DNA from: Bacillota bacterium
Lineage (GTDB): Bacteria > Bacillota > SHA-98 > UBA4971
NCBI GenBank assembly: GCA_012842395.1
Contig: DUSX01000034.1
Location: forward strand, 124,001 to 188,000
Length of the DNA: 64,000 bases
Direction: 5' to 3'
Numbering within the stretch: the stretch's first letter is position 1; the number at the start of each line of letters is the position of its first letter. The translations under genes and the position numbers were made by a program. Positions 9,118 through 17,998 of the stretch are shown here, in pieces. Below the pieces are notes generated by a model, which was given only the letters and a program-made list of their open reading frames with translations, did not search any database and was not told where the DNA came from.

Positions 9118-10609
9118 CTGCGAAGCGCTCCCTGAGACAATTCCTCGCGACCTCGCGATCATCAAAGTGGATGGTTCGGTCACGGAATATCTGGTAGGTT
9201 TCGTGCCCCTTGCCTGCGATCACGACCACGTCTCCCTCTCGCGCGAGCGCGAGCGCCCTGCTGATGGCATCGGCCCGGTTCACGATCACCTCATATCCAT
9301 CCCGCGGGCCGCCCGCTTTCAGCACGCCCCCTTCGATCTCGCGGCATATCGCCTCAGGATCCTCAGACCTGGGATTATCCGAGGTGATTATCACGCGGTC
9401 CGCGAGCCTCGCTGCGACCTCCCCCATCACCGGGCGCTTCGTGCGGTCGCGATCCCCCCCGCACCCGAAGACGACCGTCATGTCGCCCTTTCCAAGACTC
9501 CGTGCCGCCCTGAGGATGTTCTCAAGGCTATCCGGCGTATGCGCAAAATCCACGACCACCGCGAATGGCTGGCCCTCGTCTATCGCCTCGAACCGGCCTG
9601 GCACGCCCGTGACTTGCTCCACCCCCGACTTTGCATCCTCGAGACTAGCGCCAGACGCGATGCCGCATGCGATGGCCGCCAGCGCGTTATACACGTTGAA
9701 GACGCCCGTCAGTCTGAGCCGGACCTCCGCCTGCCCCGATGGCACGCGGACCACGAACGAGGCCCCGTGCGGGAACAGCTCCACGTTATGGGCCCTCACG
9801 TCGGCCTCGCTCGTTATGCCGTAGGTCAACACCCGAGCACGGGTCCTTGAGATGATGTATCCCGCTTGCGGCTGGTCGAGGTTGACGACCGCCGTCCGCA
9901 GAAGGCCCTTGGGCGATCTCCCCGTGCCGAGCGCCTCGAAGAAGGACGCCTTGGCAGCGAGGTAGTTCTCGAACGTCCCGTGAAAGTCCAGGTGATCGTG
10001 GCCGATGTTCGTAAAAACCCCTATATCGAAATCTACCCCCAGCACGCGGCGCTGCACCACGGCATGGGACGACACCTCCATTGCTGCGGCGGTCTGCCCC
10101 CTTGCCCGCATGTCGTTGAGCATCCGCTGGATGTCGAGGGCCTCGGGCGTCGTGTGCTTCGCCTGGACGACCTCGTTGCCGATGACGTGCCCGACTGTCC
10201 CGATTATCCCGCACCAGCGGCCGGACGCATCGAGCACGGCTTTGACCAGGTGGGTCGTGGTGGTCTTTCCTTTGGTGCCGGTCACTCCGACGCATACCAG
10301 CGAACGCGACGGGTCCCCGTAAAAGACCTGTGCAATGCGGGCAAGCGCCTCGCGGGAGTCCGAGACAAGCGCCACGGCCACGCCCTCTGGAGGCGCGACC
10401 TCCCTCTCGGCAACGATCGCCACCGCCCCACGCCGGACGGCGTCCCCAACGAACTCGTGGCCGTCGTGCTTCTCTCCCTTTATACAGACAAAGACGTACC
10501 CCGGCTCGACTAAACGCGAGTCGTAGGCCACGCCTGTCACGACAGCATCGCTGCTGCCTGAAAACCCTTTGACGCCAGCATCCTTGAGAAGCTCTTTGAA
10601 TTGCGGCAT
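9098..10609 (-). CDS. murE: UDP-MurNAc-tripeptide synthetase MurE (meso-DAP type)
   Basis: Mur ligase adding the third stem residue. About 503 aa. P-loop VTGTKGKTTTTHLV near residue 112, the EVSSHA motif near residue 180, and DNPR (ITSDNPRSEDP) near residue 410. The DNPR motif specifies meso-diaminopimelate rather than lysine, so this organism should have DAP-type peptidoglycan. The ATG at 10609 follows GGGAG by 5 nt. It lies about 96 bp after ftsI. Confidence 0.95.
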   Translation of the reverse strand: MPQFKELLKDAGVKGFSGSSDAVVTGVAYDSRLVEPGYVFVCIKGEKHDGHEFVGDAVRRGAVAIVAEREVAPPEGVAVALVSDSREALARIAQVFYGDPSRSLVCVGVTGTKGKTTTTHLVKAVLDASGRWCGIIGTVGHVIGNEVVQAKHTTPEALDIQRMLNDMRARGQTAAAMEVSSHAVVQRRVLGVDFDIGVFTNIGHDHLDFHGTFENYLAAKASFFEALGTGRSPKGLLRTAVVNLDQPQAGYIISRTRARVLTYGITSEADVRAHNVELFPHGASFVVRVPSGQAEVRLRLTGVFNVYNALAAIACGIASGASLEDAKSGVEQVTGVPGRFEAIDEGQPFAVVVDFAHTPDSLENILRAARSLGKGDMTVVFGCGGDRDRTKRPVMGEVAARLADRVIITSDNPRSEDPEAICREIEGGVLKAGGPRDGYEVIVNRADAISRALALAREGDVVVIAGKGHETYQIFRDRTIHFDDREVARNCLRERFAGGKVQS

Positions 10610-10705
10610 CTGCGCTCCCGGCACCTCCCGCTCCCCACCACCGGCCTGCTGCCAGTGCTGGCGGCCAGTACCATTATGTCACCTGCAACTGGGTGTTATG
10701 ACAGA

Positions 10706-12853
10706 TTAAGGCTGGGGCTGTGGCTGGCTGCCCTGCGAGCCGGATGTTGGCGGCTCGAACCTCACGATCACGACGGAGCCCTTGGGCGCCCGCGTCCCTG
10801 GCTTGGGGTCCTGCGCCGTAGCGATGCCGGTGCCCTCAACCTGCAGCCTCAGACCGACCTGGCTCAAAAGGAGCGCCGCATCCTTCATGGTCTTGCCTTC
10901 AAGATCCGGGACAACCGCGTCCGTGCCCACTTCATTATAGAGTTCACCCATATCCAAGTAAAGCACGACAGTGGTTCCGCGCGGCACCCGCGCCCCGGGC
11001 CTTGGGGTCTGGTCGCGGACCACGTCGCCCGACCCCTTCGTGCGCGCCTGAAGCCCGAACTCCGACACAAGCGACTTCTCTGCGTCGGCCGCCTGTCGCC
11101 CAACGAGGTCGGGCACCGCGACGAGCTGGGCCTGCCCCGTGCCCTCCGCGGCCGTGCCCGACTCCACCGGTGATGTCGGCGGTACGTCCATGTACCTCAG
11201 CACATCACGCACGATAGCCTGGAACGTAGGTGCCGCGAGCACACCGCCGTAGCTGGTGCCGGCGTTGGGCTCGTCCCACACCACCAGAACTGATATCTTT
11301 GGGTCTTCCACCGGCGCAAAGCCAAGGAAAGAGGCGACTCGCTTTTCTCCGTACCTGCCTGCCTCCGGCTTCTCAGCCGTGCCGGTCTTGCCTGCGACGC
11401 GGTACCCCGGGATCCTCGCTCTGAAGCCGGACCCGTTGACCACAACCGACTCCAGGATGAGCGAAAGCTCCCTCGAGGTCTCCTTGCTGATGACCTGCCG
11501 GATGGGCTCGGGCCCGAACTCTTTCACCAGGCTCCCGTCGGGTGCCACGACTTTCGACGCAAGCCGCGGCCGCATGAGTGTGCCCCCGTTTGCTATCGCG
11601 TTCAACGCCGAGAGAAGCTGCAGGGGCGTGACGGACACTCCCTGGCCGAAGGATATGTTCGCTATCTCCACGAGCCCGACGTTTTTCTCCGGCTGAAGGA
11701 TTCCCGCGGCCTCCCCCGGATAGTCGATGCCGAGCGGGCTGCCGAACCCGAACGCCTTGATATACTTGTAGAACCGCTCGGTTCCAAGGCGCATGCCCAA
11801 AGTGGCGTACACGACGTTGCAAGAGTTCTCGGTTGCCTCTGTAAATGTCTGGCTTCCATGGCCGCCAGCGAGCCAACACCTGACGTACCTATCTTCCACA
11901 CGGATAAATCCTGGGTCAAAGAACGTGTCAGAGGGCTTCACGATCCCTTCCTCGAGCGCGGCAGCGGCGGTCACTATCTTGAAGGTCGAGCCGGGCTCGT
12001 ATGAGTCGGATACCACGATGTTGCGCCGCGCGGCTTCCGGATACTCGTAGTAGCGGTTCGGGTTGTATGTGGGCCGCGCCGCCATCGCGAGCACCGCACC
12101 GGTCTTCGGGTCCATCGCCAGGATCATCCCGCGTTTCGCCTTCGTCTCGGCCATGCCGCGATCGAGCTCCCGCTCAACTATGTACTGGATGACCTCGTCA
12201 ATCGTAAGATAGAGGTCATTGCCGTCGATGGGCGGGATGAACTTACTCACGCCACCGGGGATCTCTTTCCCCGTGGCGTCGCGCTCCGCGACGATCTGGC
12301 CGCGCGTGCCCCGGAGGTACGAATCGTATTGGACCTCGATCCCCTCAAGGCCTTGGTTGTCGATGCCCGCTATCCCTAGGACCTGCGCTGCGAGCTTGTC
12401 TTTGGGGTAGAACCTCTGCCCACGCTCGGTGAAACCGATGCCAGGCAGGTTGAGCTTCTTCACAGCAGCGGCCTTGTCCGGGTCGACCTTCCGGTCGATC
12501 CACACCGTTGCAGCCTTTTGCGTCAGCTTGTTCCTAATGGCTGCCGGGTCTTGCCCCAGAATGCGCGCGAGGGCATCGGCTGTCCCCGCCGGGTCCTTGA
12601 CCTCCACGGGCACCGCGTAGATGGAGTCGGCGCTCACGCTTACAGCGAGCTCGCGCCCGTTTCGGTCACGTATGGTCCCCCTCCTTGCGTCAACTGGAAC
12701 AGGGTACAGCCTCTGGTCTAGGGCAAGCTTGCGGAACCGGTCACCTTGGACGATCTGGAGCCAGGAAAGACGCAGCATGAGGAGAAGGCTCACAACGCCC
12801 CACATAATAAAAAGCCAGGCTACCCTCTTCTTGATGGTGACGCCCGAGTACAC
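10706..12853 (-). CDS. ftsI: Class B penicillin-binding protein with two PASTA domains (FtsI/SpoVD)
   Basis: Septal transpeptidase of about 715 aa. Order: a short cytoplasmic start, one TM (residues about 10-32), a dimerisation/pedestal region, the transpeptidase with SxxK (GSTFK, near residue 290), SCN, and KTGTAEKP near residue 500, then two C-terminal PASTA domains (starting VAVPDLVGR and VVPDLEGKT). PASTA-bearing FtsI paralogues in Firmicutes include PbpB and the spore cortex enzyme SpoVD. GTG 12853 is preferred (AGGAG 9 nt upstream); GTG 12859 is only 3 nt from it. It should partner the SEDS protein at 5526-6644. Confidence 0.93.
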   Translation of the reverse strand: MYSGVTIKKRVAWLFIMWGVVSLLLMLRLSWLQIVQGDRFRKLALDQRLYPVPVDARRGTIRDRNGRELAVSVSADSIYAVPVEVKDPAGTADALARILGQDPAAIRNKLTQKAATVWIDRKVDPDKAAAVKKLNLPGIGFTERGQRFYPKDKLAAQVLGIAGIDNQGLEGIEVQYDSYLRGTRGQIVAERDATGKEIPGGVSKFIPPIDGNDLYLTIDEVIQYIVERELDRGMAETKAKRGMILAMDPKTGAVLAMAARPTYNPNRYYEYPEAARRNIVVSDSYEPGSTFKIVTAAAALEEGIVKPSDTFFDPGFIRVEDRYVRCWLAGGHGSQTFTEATENSCNVVYATLGMRLGTERFYKYIKAFGFGSPLGIDYPGEAAGILQPEKNVGLVEIANISFGQGVSVTPLQLLSALNAIANGGTLMRPRLASKVVAPDGSLVKEFGPEPIRQVISKETSRELSLILESVVVNGSGFRARIPGYRVAGKTGTAEKPEAGRYGEKRVASFLGFAPVEDPKISVLVVWDEPNAGTSYGGVLAAPTFQAIVRDVLRYMDVPPTSPVESGTAAEGTGQAQLVAVPDLVGRQAADAEKSLVSEFGLQARTKGSGDVVRDQTPRPGARVPRGTTVVLYLDMGELYNEVGTDAVVPDLEGKTMKDAALLLSQVGLRLQVEGTGIATAQDPKPGTRAPKGSVVIVRFEPPTSGSQGSQPQPQP

Positions 12854-13069
12854 CGACACACACTCCTACCTCGCCCTACGCTGGCTTGTCGTGGCCTGTG
12901 CCCGCGTGCGTTCACGACTTGCCCGAGGCTAAGCTTCCCTGTCTCTGCCGCTCCCGCCGTCAGACCGTCCAACCGATCGTTCCACCGGGCGCTCGCCGCC
13001 CTGGGACCAGCCTGAGGCGCGGGACCGCGTGAAGGCGCGCCCGCGCGAACCCGGCCCGCGTCATCCGCG

Positions 13070-13675
13070 TCATCTCGCCACTACGTGCACCCTTGGGTGC
13101 TCCTGGCTGGGAACGTCATAGAACCACCGCGCCACAAACGGCGATACCAGCCCTATGAGGACGTTGCCCACGCGAGTCGCGACGTCCCTCTCAAACCGAG
13201 CCGCATCACTGGACGGCCCGCCGGCCGCCACGCTTGCCCCCCCGGCTCGACCTGACGGACCGGGCGCAACCACGACAAACTCGGCGGATGTCGGGTCGAC
13301 CATGCCCAGCCTCATCCTGGCGGTCTCCTCGATTCTGTCAAGCGACTGGAGATTCGCTATGGCGAGATTGAGCCTGTCGTACTCCGCCTGCGTCGCCGCG
13401 AGCGTTTCCTCAAGCTTGCTCAATCTGTATCCGGAGTCCATGACTGTGGCGCGCAAGGCAAGGTTCCCGAGGAGAAGCCCCGTCGCTATGACGGCCACCA
13501 ATGTGATTCTGCCGAGATTTGCCTTTTTCCCAGCCACGGCCCTCGGAGTGGAGATCGTGTCCGCAGCGCCCGCTCGCCGGGACCGCCGGACGGCCGCCGT
13601 CCGCCGCCTAGCGGCGGCCAGCGCAGAGCGGTGGCTTTCGCCGCGCACCATGGGCCTAGCTTCAGCCGGTACCAT
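13070..13675 (-). CDS. ftsL: FtsL-like cell division protein
   Basis: About 201 aa. The first 60 residues are basic and cytoplasmic. One TM follows (GRITLVAVIATGLLLGNLAL), then a short coiled coil (YRLSKLEETLAATQAEYDRL), then ARMRLGMVDPTSAEFVVV, the usual FtsL/DivIC ending pattern (membrane-distal R-L-G-M). The position between rsmH and ftsI is the canonical ftsL slot. FtsL proteins are poorly conserved, so the assignment rests on topology, coiled coil and synteny. The C-terminal 70 residues after the coiled coil are longer than usual. ATG 13675 has GGAGGGGG upstream. Confidence 0.82.
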   Translation of the reverse strand: MVPAEARPMVRGESHRSALAAARRRTAAVRRSRRAGAADTISTPRAVAGKKANLGRITLVAVIATGLLLGNLALRATVMDSGYRLSKLEETLAATQAEYDRLNLAIANLQSLDRIEETARMRLGMVDPTSAEFVVVAPGPSGRAGGASVAAGGPSSDAARFERDVATRVGNVLIGLVSPFVARWFYDVPSQEHPRVHVVAR

Positions 13676-13697
13676 CTCTATTCCCCCTCCGGTTCTC

Positions 13698-14621
13698 CTA
13701 GAACCTCTCCGCCGCGCGCAGCTTGGCACTGCGCGACCTCGGGTTTGCGAGCACTTCTTCGTCCGATGGAACAACTGGCCGCGCGGTGACGGTTCGGACG
13801 CGCCGCCTCTCTTCGGCGAACTTCCTCTTGACCACACGGTCCTCAAGGGAATGAAAGGTTATCGCGACGATCCTTCCTCCCGGCCGGACCGACTCCACTG
13901 CCTGCTCGAGCCCTCGCGCGAGGCTCCCGAGCTCATCGTTGACCGCGATCCGCAGGGCCTGGAAGGTCCGCTTCGCCGGGTGGGGCCCGGACCGCCTCGC
14001 GGACGCCGGTATCGCCTGCTTCACTACATCCACGAGCTCAGATGTAGTCATGATAGGGCGGCGCTCGCGACGTTCCACGATGAAACGGGCTATCCGCGAC
14101 GCCCACTGTTCCTCTCCATAGTCCCTGAGGATCCTCGAAAGCTCCTCGGCCGATAAGGTGTTCACGAGGTCCGCGGCGGATGGACCCGGCTCCGCGCCCA
14201 TGTCCATCCGCATGTCGAGCGGGCCCTCGGCCATGTACGAGAAACCCCGCCTCGGGTCATCGAACTGGTGACTCGAGACTCCGAGGTCGAATAGGACCCC
14301 GTCAACCTGTTCTGTGCCGAGGTCCCTCAGAACGCGCGAGAGGTCGGCAAAGTTGCCGCGCACGAGCCTGAATGACCCAGGGTACCTTGCCAGCCTTGCC
14401 CGGGCGGACTCGATTGCGTCAGGATCCCTGTCGATGCCGATAACGAGGACGCTTGGTCCGGCGTGCTCCAGAAGAGCCTCGGCGTGTCCTCCGCCGCCCA
14501 CCGTGCAGTCGACGTACGTGCCGCCCGGCCTGGGTCTAAGCATCCATACAACCTCGTCCCTCATGACCGGAACATGGTAGGGCTCGCGCCCATCCACTCC
14601 GCCGCGCGTCGCCGATACCAT
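13698..14621 (-). CDS. rsmH: 16S rRNA (cytosine1402-N4)-methyltransferase RsmH (MraW)
   Basis: SAM-dependent methyltransferase of about 307 aa that modifies C1402 in the ribosomal P site. Motifs: [10 protein letters not shown] at the start, the SAM site [52 protein letters not shown], and [14 protein letters not shown]. It starts at an ATG 2 bp beyond the mraZ stop; a TTG at 14627 overlapping that stop (TTGA) is possible. Standard second gene of the dcw cluster. Confidence 0.96.
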   Translation of the reverse strand: MVSATRGGVDGREPYHVPVMRDEVVWMLRPRPGGTYVDCTVGGGGHAEALLEHAGPSVLVIGIDRDPDAIESARARLARYPGSFRLVRGNFADLSRVLRDLGTEQVDGVLFDLGVSSHQFDDPRRGFSYMAEGPLDMRMDMGAEPGPSAADLVNTLSAEELSRILRDYGEEQWASRIARFIVERRERRPIMTTSELVDVVKQAIPASARRSGPHPAKRTFQALRIAVNDELGSLARGLEQAVESVRPGGRIVAITFHSLEDRVVKRKFAEERRRVRTVTARPVVPSDEEVLANPRSRSAKLRAAERF

Positions 14622-14623
14622 CT

Positions 14624-15076
14624 TCAAGCGCCACCACCGGAGATGAGCTTCTCTGCTATCTCTTCATAGGATTCCTCGGCTCTAGCGGAGTACTCCAGCC
14701 ACACCTCCCGGCTCCAGACCTCTACGCGGCTCATGACGCCGATCACGACTACGTCCTTCGAGATGCCTGCGTACTCCCGCAGATACTGAGGGATATTCAC
14801 CCGCCCCTGTTTGTCAAGCTCACACTCGCAAGCCCCTGCGAAGAACAGCCTGCTGTATGCCCTGGCGTCTCGCATGGTAAGAGGCAGTGAGGCGAGCTGT
14901 GCCTGCTGCTTCTGCCACTCAGCCTCGGGGAAAAGGAACAGACACTTGTCCAAACCCTTGGTCGCATAGAATCGCGCGCCAAGGCCGTCGCGGAACTTCG
15001 CCGGGATCGCAAGCCGGCCCTTGTCATCCACGGCGTGGTCGTAAGTTCCAATGAACACGGGGCTCGCTGCTTCCAC
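14624..15076 (-). CDS. mraZ: Transcriptional regulator MraZ
   Basis: Small AbrB-fold DNA-binding protein (about 150 aa) that binds TGGG repeats before its own gene and controls the dcw operon. The two characteristic repeats are visible: [17 protein letters not shown] near residue 18 and [17 protein letters not shown] near residue 90. Starts are ambiguous: tandem GTGs at 15079 and 15076 follow GGGGAG, while a GTG at 15058 matches the family N-terminus ([10 protein letters not shown]) best. Its putative operator repeats lie over and just upstream of the start. Confidence 0.94.
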   Translation of the reverse strand: MEAASPVFIGTYDHAVDDKGRLAIPAKFRDGLGARFYATKGLDKCLFLFPEAEWQKQQAQLASLPLTMRDARAYSRLFFAGACECELDKQGRVNIPQYLREYAGISKDVVVIGVMSRVEVWSREVWLEYSARAEESYEEIAEKLISGGGA

Positions 15077-15100
15077 CACTTCTCCCCACTTTTCCCCACA
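15071..15100 (-). promoter_or_regulatory. MraZ operator: 10-bp-spaced TGGGG repeats
   Basis: Read on the minus strand there are two perfect copies of GTGGGG-A-A/G-A-A at 10-bp spacing (TGGGG at 15098-15094 and 15088-15084) and a degenerate third (TGGTG at 15078). MraZ proteins are known to bind runs of TGGGN repeats at one-helical-turn spacing upstream of mraZ. The last repeat overlaps the start codon. Confidence 0.8.
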
Positions 15101-15114
15101 TTGGCAACTTCTTT

Positions 15115-15141
15115 CTTCTATGCCTTGCCTGGAATTCCTTC
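15115..15141 (-). promoter_or_regulatory. Sigma-H-like promoter of the dcw cluster
   Basis: On the minus strand GAAGGAATT (15141-15133) matches the Bacillus sigma-H -35 consensus RnAGGAwww. After an 11-nt spacer comes ATAGAAG (15121-15115), which matches RnnGAAT at all but the last base. Spacing equals that of the spoVS promoter at 16545-16571. No convincing sigma-A promoter was seen nearby. Confidence 0.5.
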
Positions 15142-15430
15142 TGCTCGAAGTAACTTTTTTCTCGAATCTGCGAGGTTCGCGCGCCCTCCGGTTGCCCCCC
15201 AGCGAGGATCCTTCTATCTATGCTGCCAACGGATCTGGCCGATGCCCCGCTCGTCAGCTGAGCAACGCCCGCTTGGCCGGCTGTGTTGAGGACGCGTTGG
15301 TCCTTGCCTTGCCTCCCTGCCTGCTTCCTGATTCCCCCAATTGCGAGGTGTCTGGCCTTGTCTCCCGAGACGGTAAGGCCCGCAGCGCGTAGACACGCAG
15401 AGATTCAGGCTGGACCACCTCGATGCGCAA

Positions 15431-15461
15431 AGTGGCCCTGGCATCATATGCCAGGGCCACT
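15431..15461 (-). terminator. Perfect 14-bp hairpin downstream of the GNAT gene
   Basis: AGTGGCCCTGGCAT and its exact complement are separated by 3 nt. It lies 35 bp past the GNAT stop and before the dcw promoter. There is no long T-run after it on the minus strand (TTGCG only), so termination may be weak; it also reads the same on the plus strand. Confidence 0.55.
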
Positions 15462-15496
15462 GCACTTAACTCGAACCCACGCCCGTGCTTTAGGCC

Positions 15497-16042
15497 TTAG
15501 GAGGCCGCGCGACACCGGGCGCTTCTTACGAAGTCGTCCCGCTCCAGCACCATCAGAATGATTCTCCTGGAGGGCTCCCCCGCGCGGTCCGCCCGGGGCG
15601 TCATCACCCACCGCTTCTGAAAGCCGCACTTCAGAAAGCATTTGATGGCGCGGGCATTGTCGCTGAATACACGCAGGTAAACCCGGTCCAGCTTGGTGTT
15701 GATGAAGACATGCCGAAGAAGGGCGTTTATGGCCTCCTGACCATAGCCCTTGCCCCGGTACCGGACGTCGCCAATCCTCACAACCAACTCCGCTTCACGT
15801 TTACGCCAGCTTATCTCCACCACGCCGATGTCACCGATAAGCGTGCCATCGCGGGTCTCAATCGCGAACATCCTCGCCGTCCGGGAACGCAGGATCCTCT
15901 CGTAGTCACTCCGGGTATCGAGGTGCCGGTCGTCGCTAGGTCCGGCCGCTGCTGCAATGTAGTAGTCCGTGTCCCACTTACAGACGGTCTCAAGGTCTGT
16001 CTCGTTCAGCGGGCGAAGCACAACCCTTGCTCCTTCGATCAC
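15497..16042 (-). CDS. GNAT-family N-acetyltransferase (RimJ/RimL type)
   Basis: About 181 aa. It starts IEGARVVLRPLNETDLE, the usual opening of RimJ/RimL-like acetyltransferases. The acetyl-CoA loop is RYRGKGYGQEAINALL near residue 100, and RVYLRVFSDNARAIKCFLK followed by CGFQKRW is the conserved C-terminal block. The substrate is unknown; relatives acetylate ribosomal protein N-termini, antibiotics or polyamines. GTG 16042 is chosen because GAGAGGTG sits 8 nt upstream and the family start aligns; earlier in-frame ATGs add unrelated sequence. It stands alone between spoVS and the dcw cluster. Confidence 0.88.
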   Translation of the reverse strand: MIEGARVVLRPLNETDLETVCKWDTDYYIAAAAGPSDDRHLDTRSDYERILRSRTARMFAIETRDGTLIGDIGVVEISWRKREAELVVRIGDVRYRGKGYGQEAINALLRHVFINTKLDRVYLRVFSDNARAIKCFLKCGFQKRWVMTPRADRAGEPSRRIILMVLERDDFVRSARCRAAS

Positions 16043-16234
16043 TTGCGCGACACCTCTCGTTCTGTTCTTCACCTCCCCACCTGTCGTAAAGAGAGTTCGA
16101 CCGCACGACCGCGATACCTTCATGTAATTATATCCGCTTCTAGCAGCCAGGGCCATGAGCGCGCAGGGCCGCCGCCCTGGTGCTGCAACGCCCGCTTGCG
16201 CGACGTTGCGCGCGCCGAAGCACCCGCTCCGCGT

Positions 16235-16495
16235 TCATCTGGGTTGCACTATGAGTTTGATGGCGGTCCGCTCCTCGCCATCGATCTCCACATCAGCAAA
16301 CGCCGGTATCATCACCAGGTCCATCCCGCTTGGAGCCACGAAACCTCTTGCGATCGCGACGGCCTTCACAGCTTGATTGAGCGCTGCAGCGCCTATGGCC
16401 TGTACCTCCGCGAAACCACGTTCCCTCAGCACACCAGCGAGAGCGCCAGCAACAGAGTTGGGGTTGGATTTGGAAGACACCTTGAGGACATCCAT
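16235..16495 (-). CDS. spoVS: Stage V sporulation protein S
   Basis: Small (86 aa) AlbA-like protein required for normal sporulation in Bacillus and widely conserved. The whole length matches the family: LKVSSKSNPNSVAGALAG at the start, AIGAAALNQAVKAVAIARGF in the middle, and DVEIDGEERTAIKLIVQPR at the end. ATG 16495 has TAGGAGGAA at ideal distance. It follows ymdB, as in B. subtilis rny-ymdB-spoVS, but a strong terminator and its own promoter lie between them. Its presence is good evidence for a sporulating lineage, though not proof. Confidence 0.96.
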   Translation of the reverse strand: MDVLKVSSKSNPNSVAGALAGVLRERGFAEVQAIGAAALNQAVKAVAIARGFVAPSGMDLVMIPAFADVEIDGEERTAIKLIVQPR

Positions 16496-16544
16496 GTATA
16501 ATTCCTCCTAACATGGTTGAGACTACCTGCTGCCACCTTCGATA

Positions 16545-16571
16545 ATTATATGTTGACGGCCAAAATCCTGC
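16545..16571 (-). promoter_or_regulatory. Sigma-H-like promoter of spoVS
   Basis: On the minus strand GCAGGATTT (16571-16563) fits the sigma-H -35 consensus RnAGGAwww exactly. An 11-nt spacer leads to ATATAAT (16551-16545), which differs from RnnGAAT only at the G. Bacillus spoVS is known to be sigma-H dependent. The -10 also fits sigma-A (TATAAT), but no sigma-A -35 is present. Confidence 0.6.
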
Positions 16572-16592
16572 TAACTCCATGTTCACCTCGTG

Positions 16593-16623
16593 AAAAAAGC
16601 TGGGCCGCGCGCACGCGCGGCCC
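16593..16623 (-). terminator. Rho-independent terminator after ymdB
   Basis: On the minus strand a perfect 10-bp stem GGGCCGCGCG with a 2-nt loop is followed by AGC and six T residues. It lies 17 bp after the ymdB stop and separates ymdB from spoVS. Confidence 0.9.
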
Positions 16624-16640
16624 ACACCCTTCCCCCGAGA

Positions 16641-17432
16641 TCAGGCGCCCTCCACTCGAAGAACCCTCTCGATGCTTTTCGCTTTGCCCGTCGAGGCGTC
16701 AACCGTCACCACAGCGCCGGAGAGCTGTGCGACACCCGACGCGGTCTCGAACTTCGCAGGTAACCCCGTAAGAAAACGCTCCACGATGATGTCCTTCCGT
16801 ACCCCGATCACCGAGTCAACAGGCCCCGTCATCCCCAGGTCCGTGATGTAGGCGGTTCCACTGGGCAGGACCCTCTCGTCAGCCGTTTGGACGTGCGTAT
16901 GTGTGCCGACCACACAAGCGACCCGACCGTCCAAGTACCACCCCAAGGCAACCTTCTCCGAGGTCGCCTCCGCGTGAAAGTCAACGACGATCACATCACA
17001 CTTCGAGGTCTGTTCTTCGAGGATCCGATCCGCCGCGCGAAACGGACAATCGACAGGCCCCATGAAGACGCGGCCGGCAAGGTTCACTACACAGAGGCGG
17101 AGCCCGCTCGCGAGCTGAACAACGGTCACGCCCCTCCCGGGCGCACCCGGGGGATAATTGGCCGGTCTCAAGACCCGCTCGTTCGCTGCGAGCACGGGAT
17201 AGAATTCCCTCTTGTTCCACACGTGGTTGCCGGTGGTGATAACGTTGACGCCGGAGCGAAAGATCTCGTCCGCCGTCTCCGCGGTGAGCCCGAAGCCGCC
17301 AGCTGCGTTTTCGCCGTTGGCGATGACGGCGTCGGCCCCAAGTTCCTGTACAAGATCAGGGAGCAGAGCCTGGCAGACCCTGCGCCCTGGCTTCCCCACG
17401 ATATCGCCGATGAAGAGAATTCGTGCGGTCAT
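16641..17432 (-). CDS. ymdB: YmdB-family metallophosphoesterase (2',3'-cyclic nucleotide phosphodiesterase)
   Basis: 263 aa. Metal-binding motifs are intact: GDIVGKPGR near residue 9, ANGENAAGG near 39, TTGNHVWNK near 66, and VVGTHTHVQTAD near 180. B. subtilis YmdB hydrolyses 2',3'-cyclic nucleotides and steers the choice between motility and biofilm; it is encoded after rny, as here. ATG 17432 overlaps the stop of the unknown upstream gene (ATGA), so translation is probably coupled. Confidence 0.93.
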   Translation of the reverse strand: MTARILFIGDIVGKPGRRVCQALLPDLVQELGADAVIANGENAAGGFGLTAETADEIFRSGVNVITTGNHVWNKREFYPVLAANERVLRPANYPPGAPGRGVTVVQLASGLRLCVVNLAGRVFMGPVDCPFRAADRILEEQTSKCDVIVVDFHAEATSEKVALGWYLDGRVACVVGTHTHVQTADERVLPSGTAYITDLGMTGPVDSVIGVRKDIIVERFLTGLPAKFETASGVAQLSGAVVTVDASTGKAKSIERVLRVEGA

Positions 17433-17998
17433 GACCTTGTGCGCTCGCTCCGCTTCTCACCCTGCTTGTTGAAAACAAGCACCCGACCGTCGTCGCGGAA
17501 ACCGATGAGCTTTCTGTGTTGTATGGTCTCCTTCAAGTCTTCCAGCATATTCTCGATCATTTCATCCTGGAAGACGAGGTCGTCGTCAAGCGCCCCTTCA
17601 TCGGTGACGCCCTCTGTGACGAGCGAAGACCCCAGTTTCTCCCTGGCAAACTCGATTATGAGCGATATCTCCTCCTGAGTCAGAGTGGCGGCGTCCCTGG
17701 AGATCTCGACCAATGAGACCCCGTCGTAATCGCGCCGGTCCACGGAAAGCGTCGGCGACATGCCATGGACGAGCGCCGCGTACCCCTGCACGCTCTCGCG
17801 CAACCCTTCGCGGAAGGCCTTCCATTGGTCGTCGGGAATAGGCTTTGATACCATGAATGTGAACTTGAGGACCTTCCCCTGGGGGACGAAGTTTACCGTA
17901 GCTATCTCAGGGTATCGAACAAGTATGGAAATGAGAAGGCTCACGCTGTTCGCGGTGCTGTCGTCGACCGTGTTGGACTCACCGGCGCGCCGTGCCAC
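17429..17998 (-). CDS. Conserved-looking protein of unknown function between rny and ymdB
   Basis: About 189 aa, acidic, no membrane segment or signal peptide. I do not recognise the family. Visible features: a possible alpha/beta N-terminal domain (VSLLISILVRYPEIATVNFVP), a middle segment VDRRDYDGVSLVEI, and an acidic helical tail with FQDEMIENMLEDLKETIQ followed by a basic end (KQGEKRSERTRS). GTG 17998 has GAGGGAGG 9 nt upstream; GTG 18007 is too close. Its stop overlaps ymdB (ATGA). It is absent from the B. subtilis rny-ymdB locus, so it may be a lineage-specific partner in RNA turnover or cyclic-nucleotide signalling (inference). Confidence 0.8.
   Translation of the reverse strand: MARRAGESNTVDDSTANSVSLLISILVRYPEIATVNFVPQGKVLKFTFMVSKPIPDDQWKAFREGLRESVQGYAALVHGMSPTLSVDRRDYDGVSLVEISRDAATLTQEEISLIIEFAREKLGSSLVTEGVTDEGALDDDLVFQDEMIENMLEDLKETIQHRKLIGFRDDGRVLVFNKQGEKRSERTRS

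Larger units (their letters stand above)
15101..15496. other. Non-coding region between mraZ and the GNAT gene
   Basis: Holds the sigma-H-like promoter of mraZ near its low end and the perfect GNAT-side hairpin at 15431-15461. The remainder (about 15180-15430) has no recognisable gene or RNA. Confidence 0.5.

Noticed and set aside
15455-15510. tRNA-like GGGTTCGAG and CCTCCTAAG strings near the GNAT stop (minus strand)
   Set aside because: T-stem and anticodon-stem partners do not pair and the CCTCCTAA is the end of the GNAT gene, so no cloverleaf is possible.
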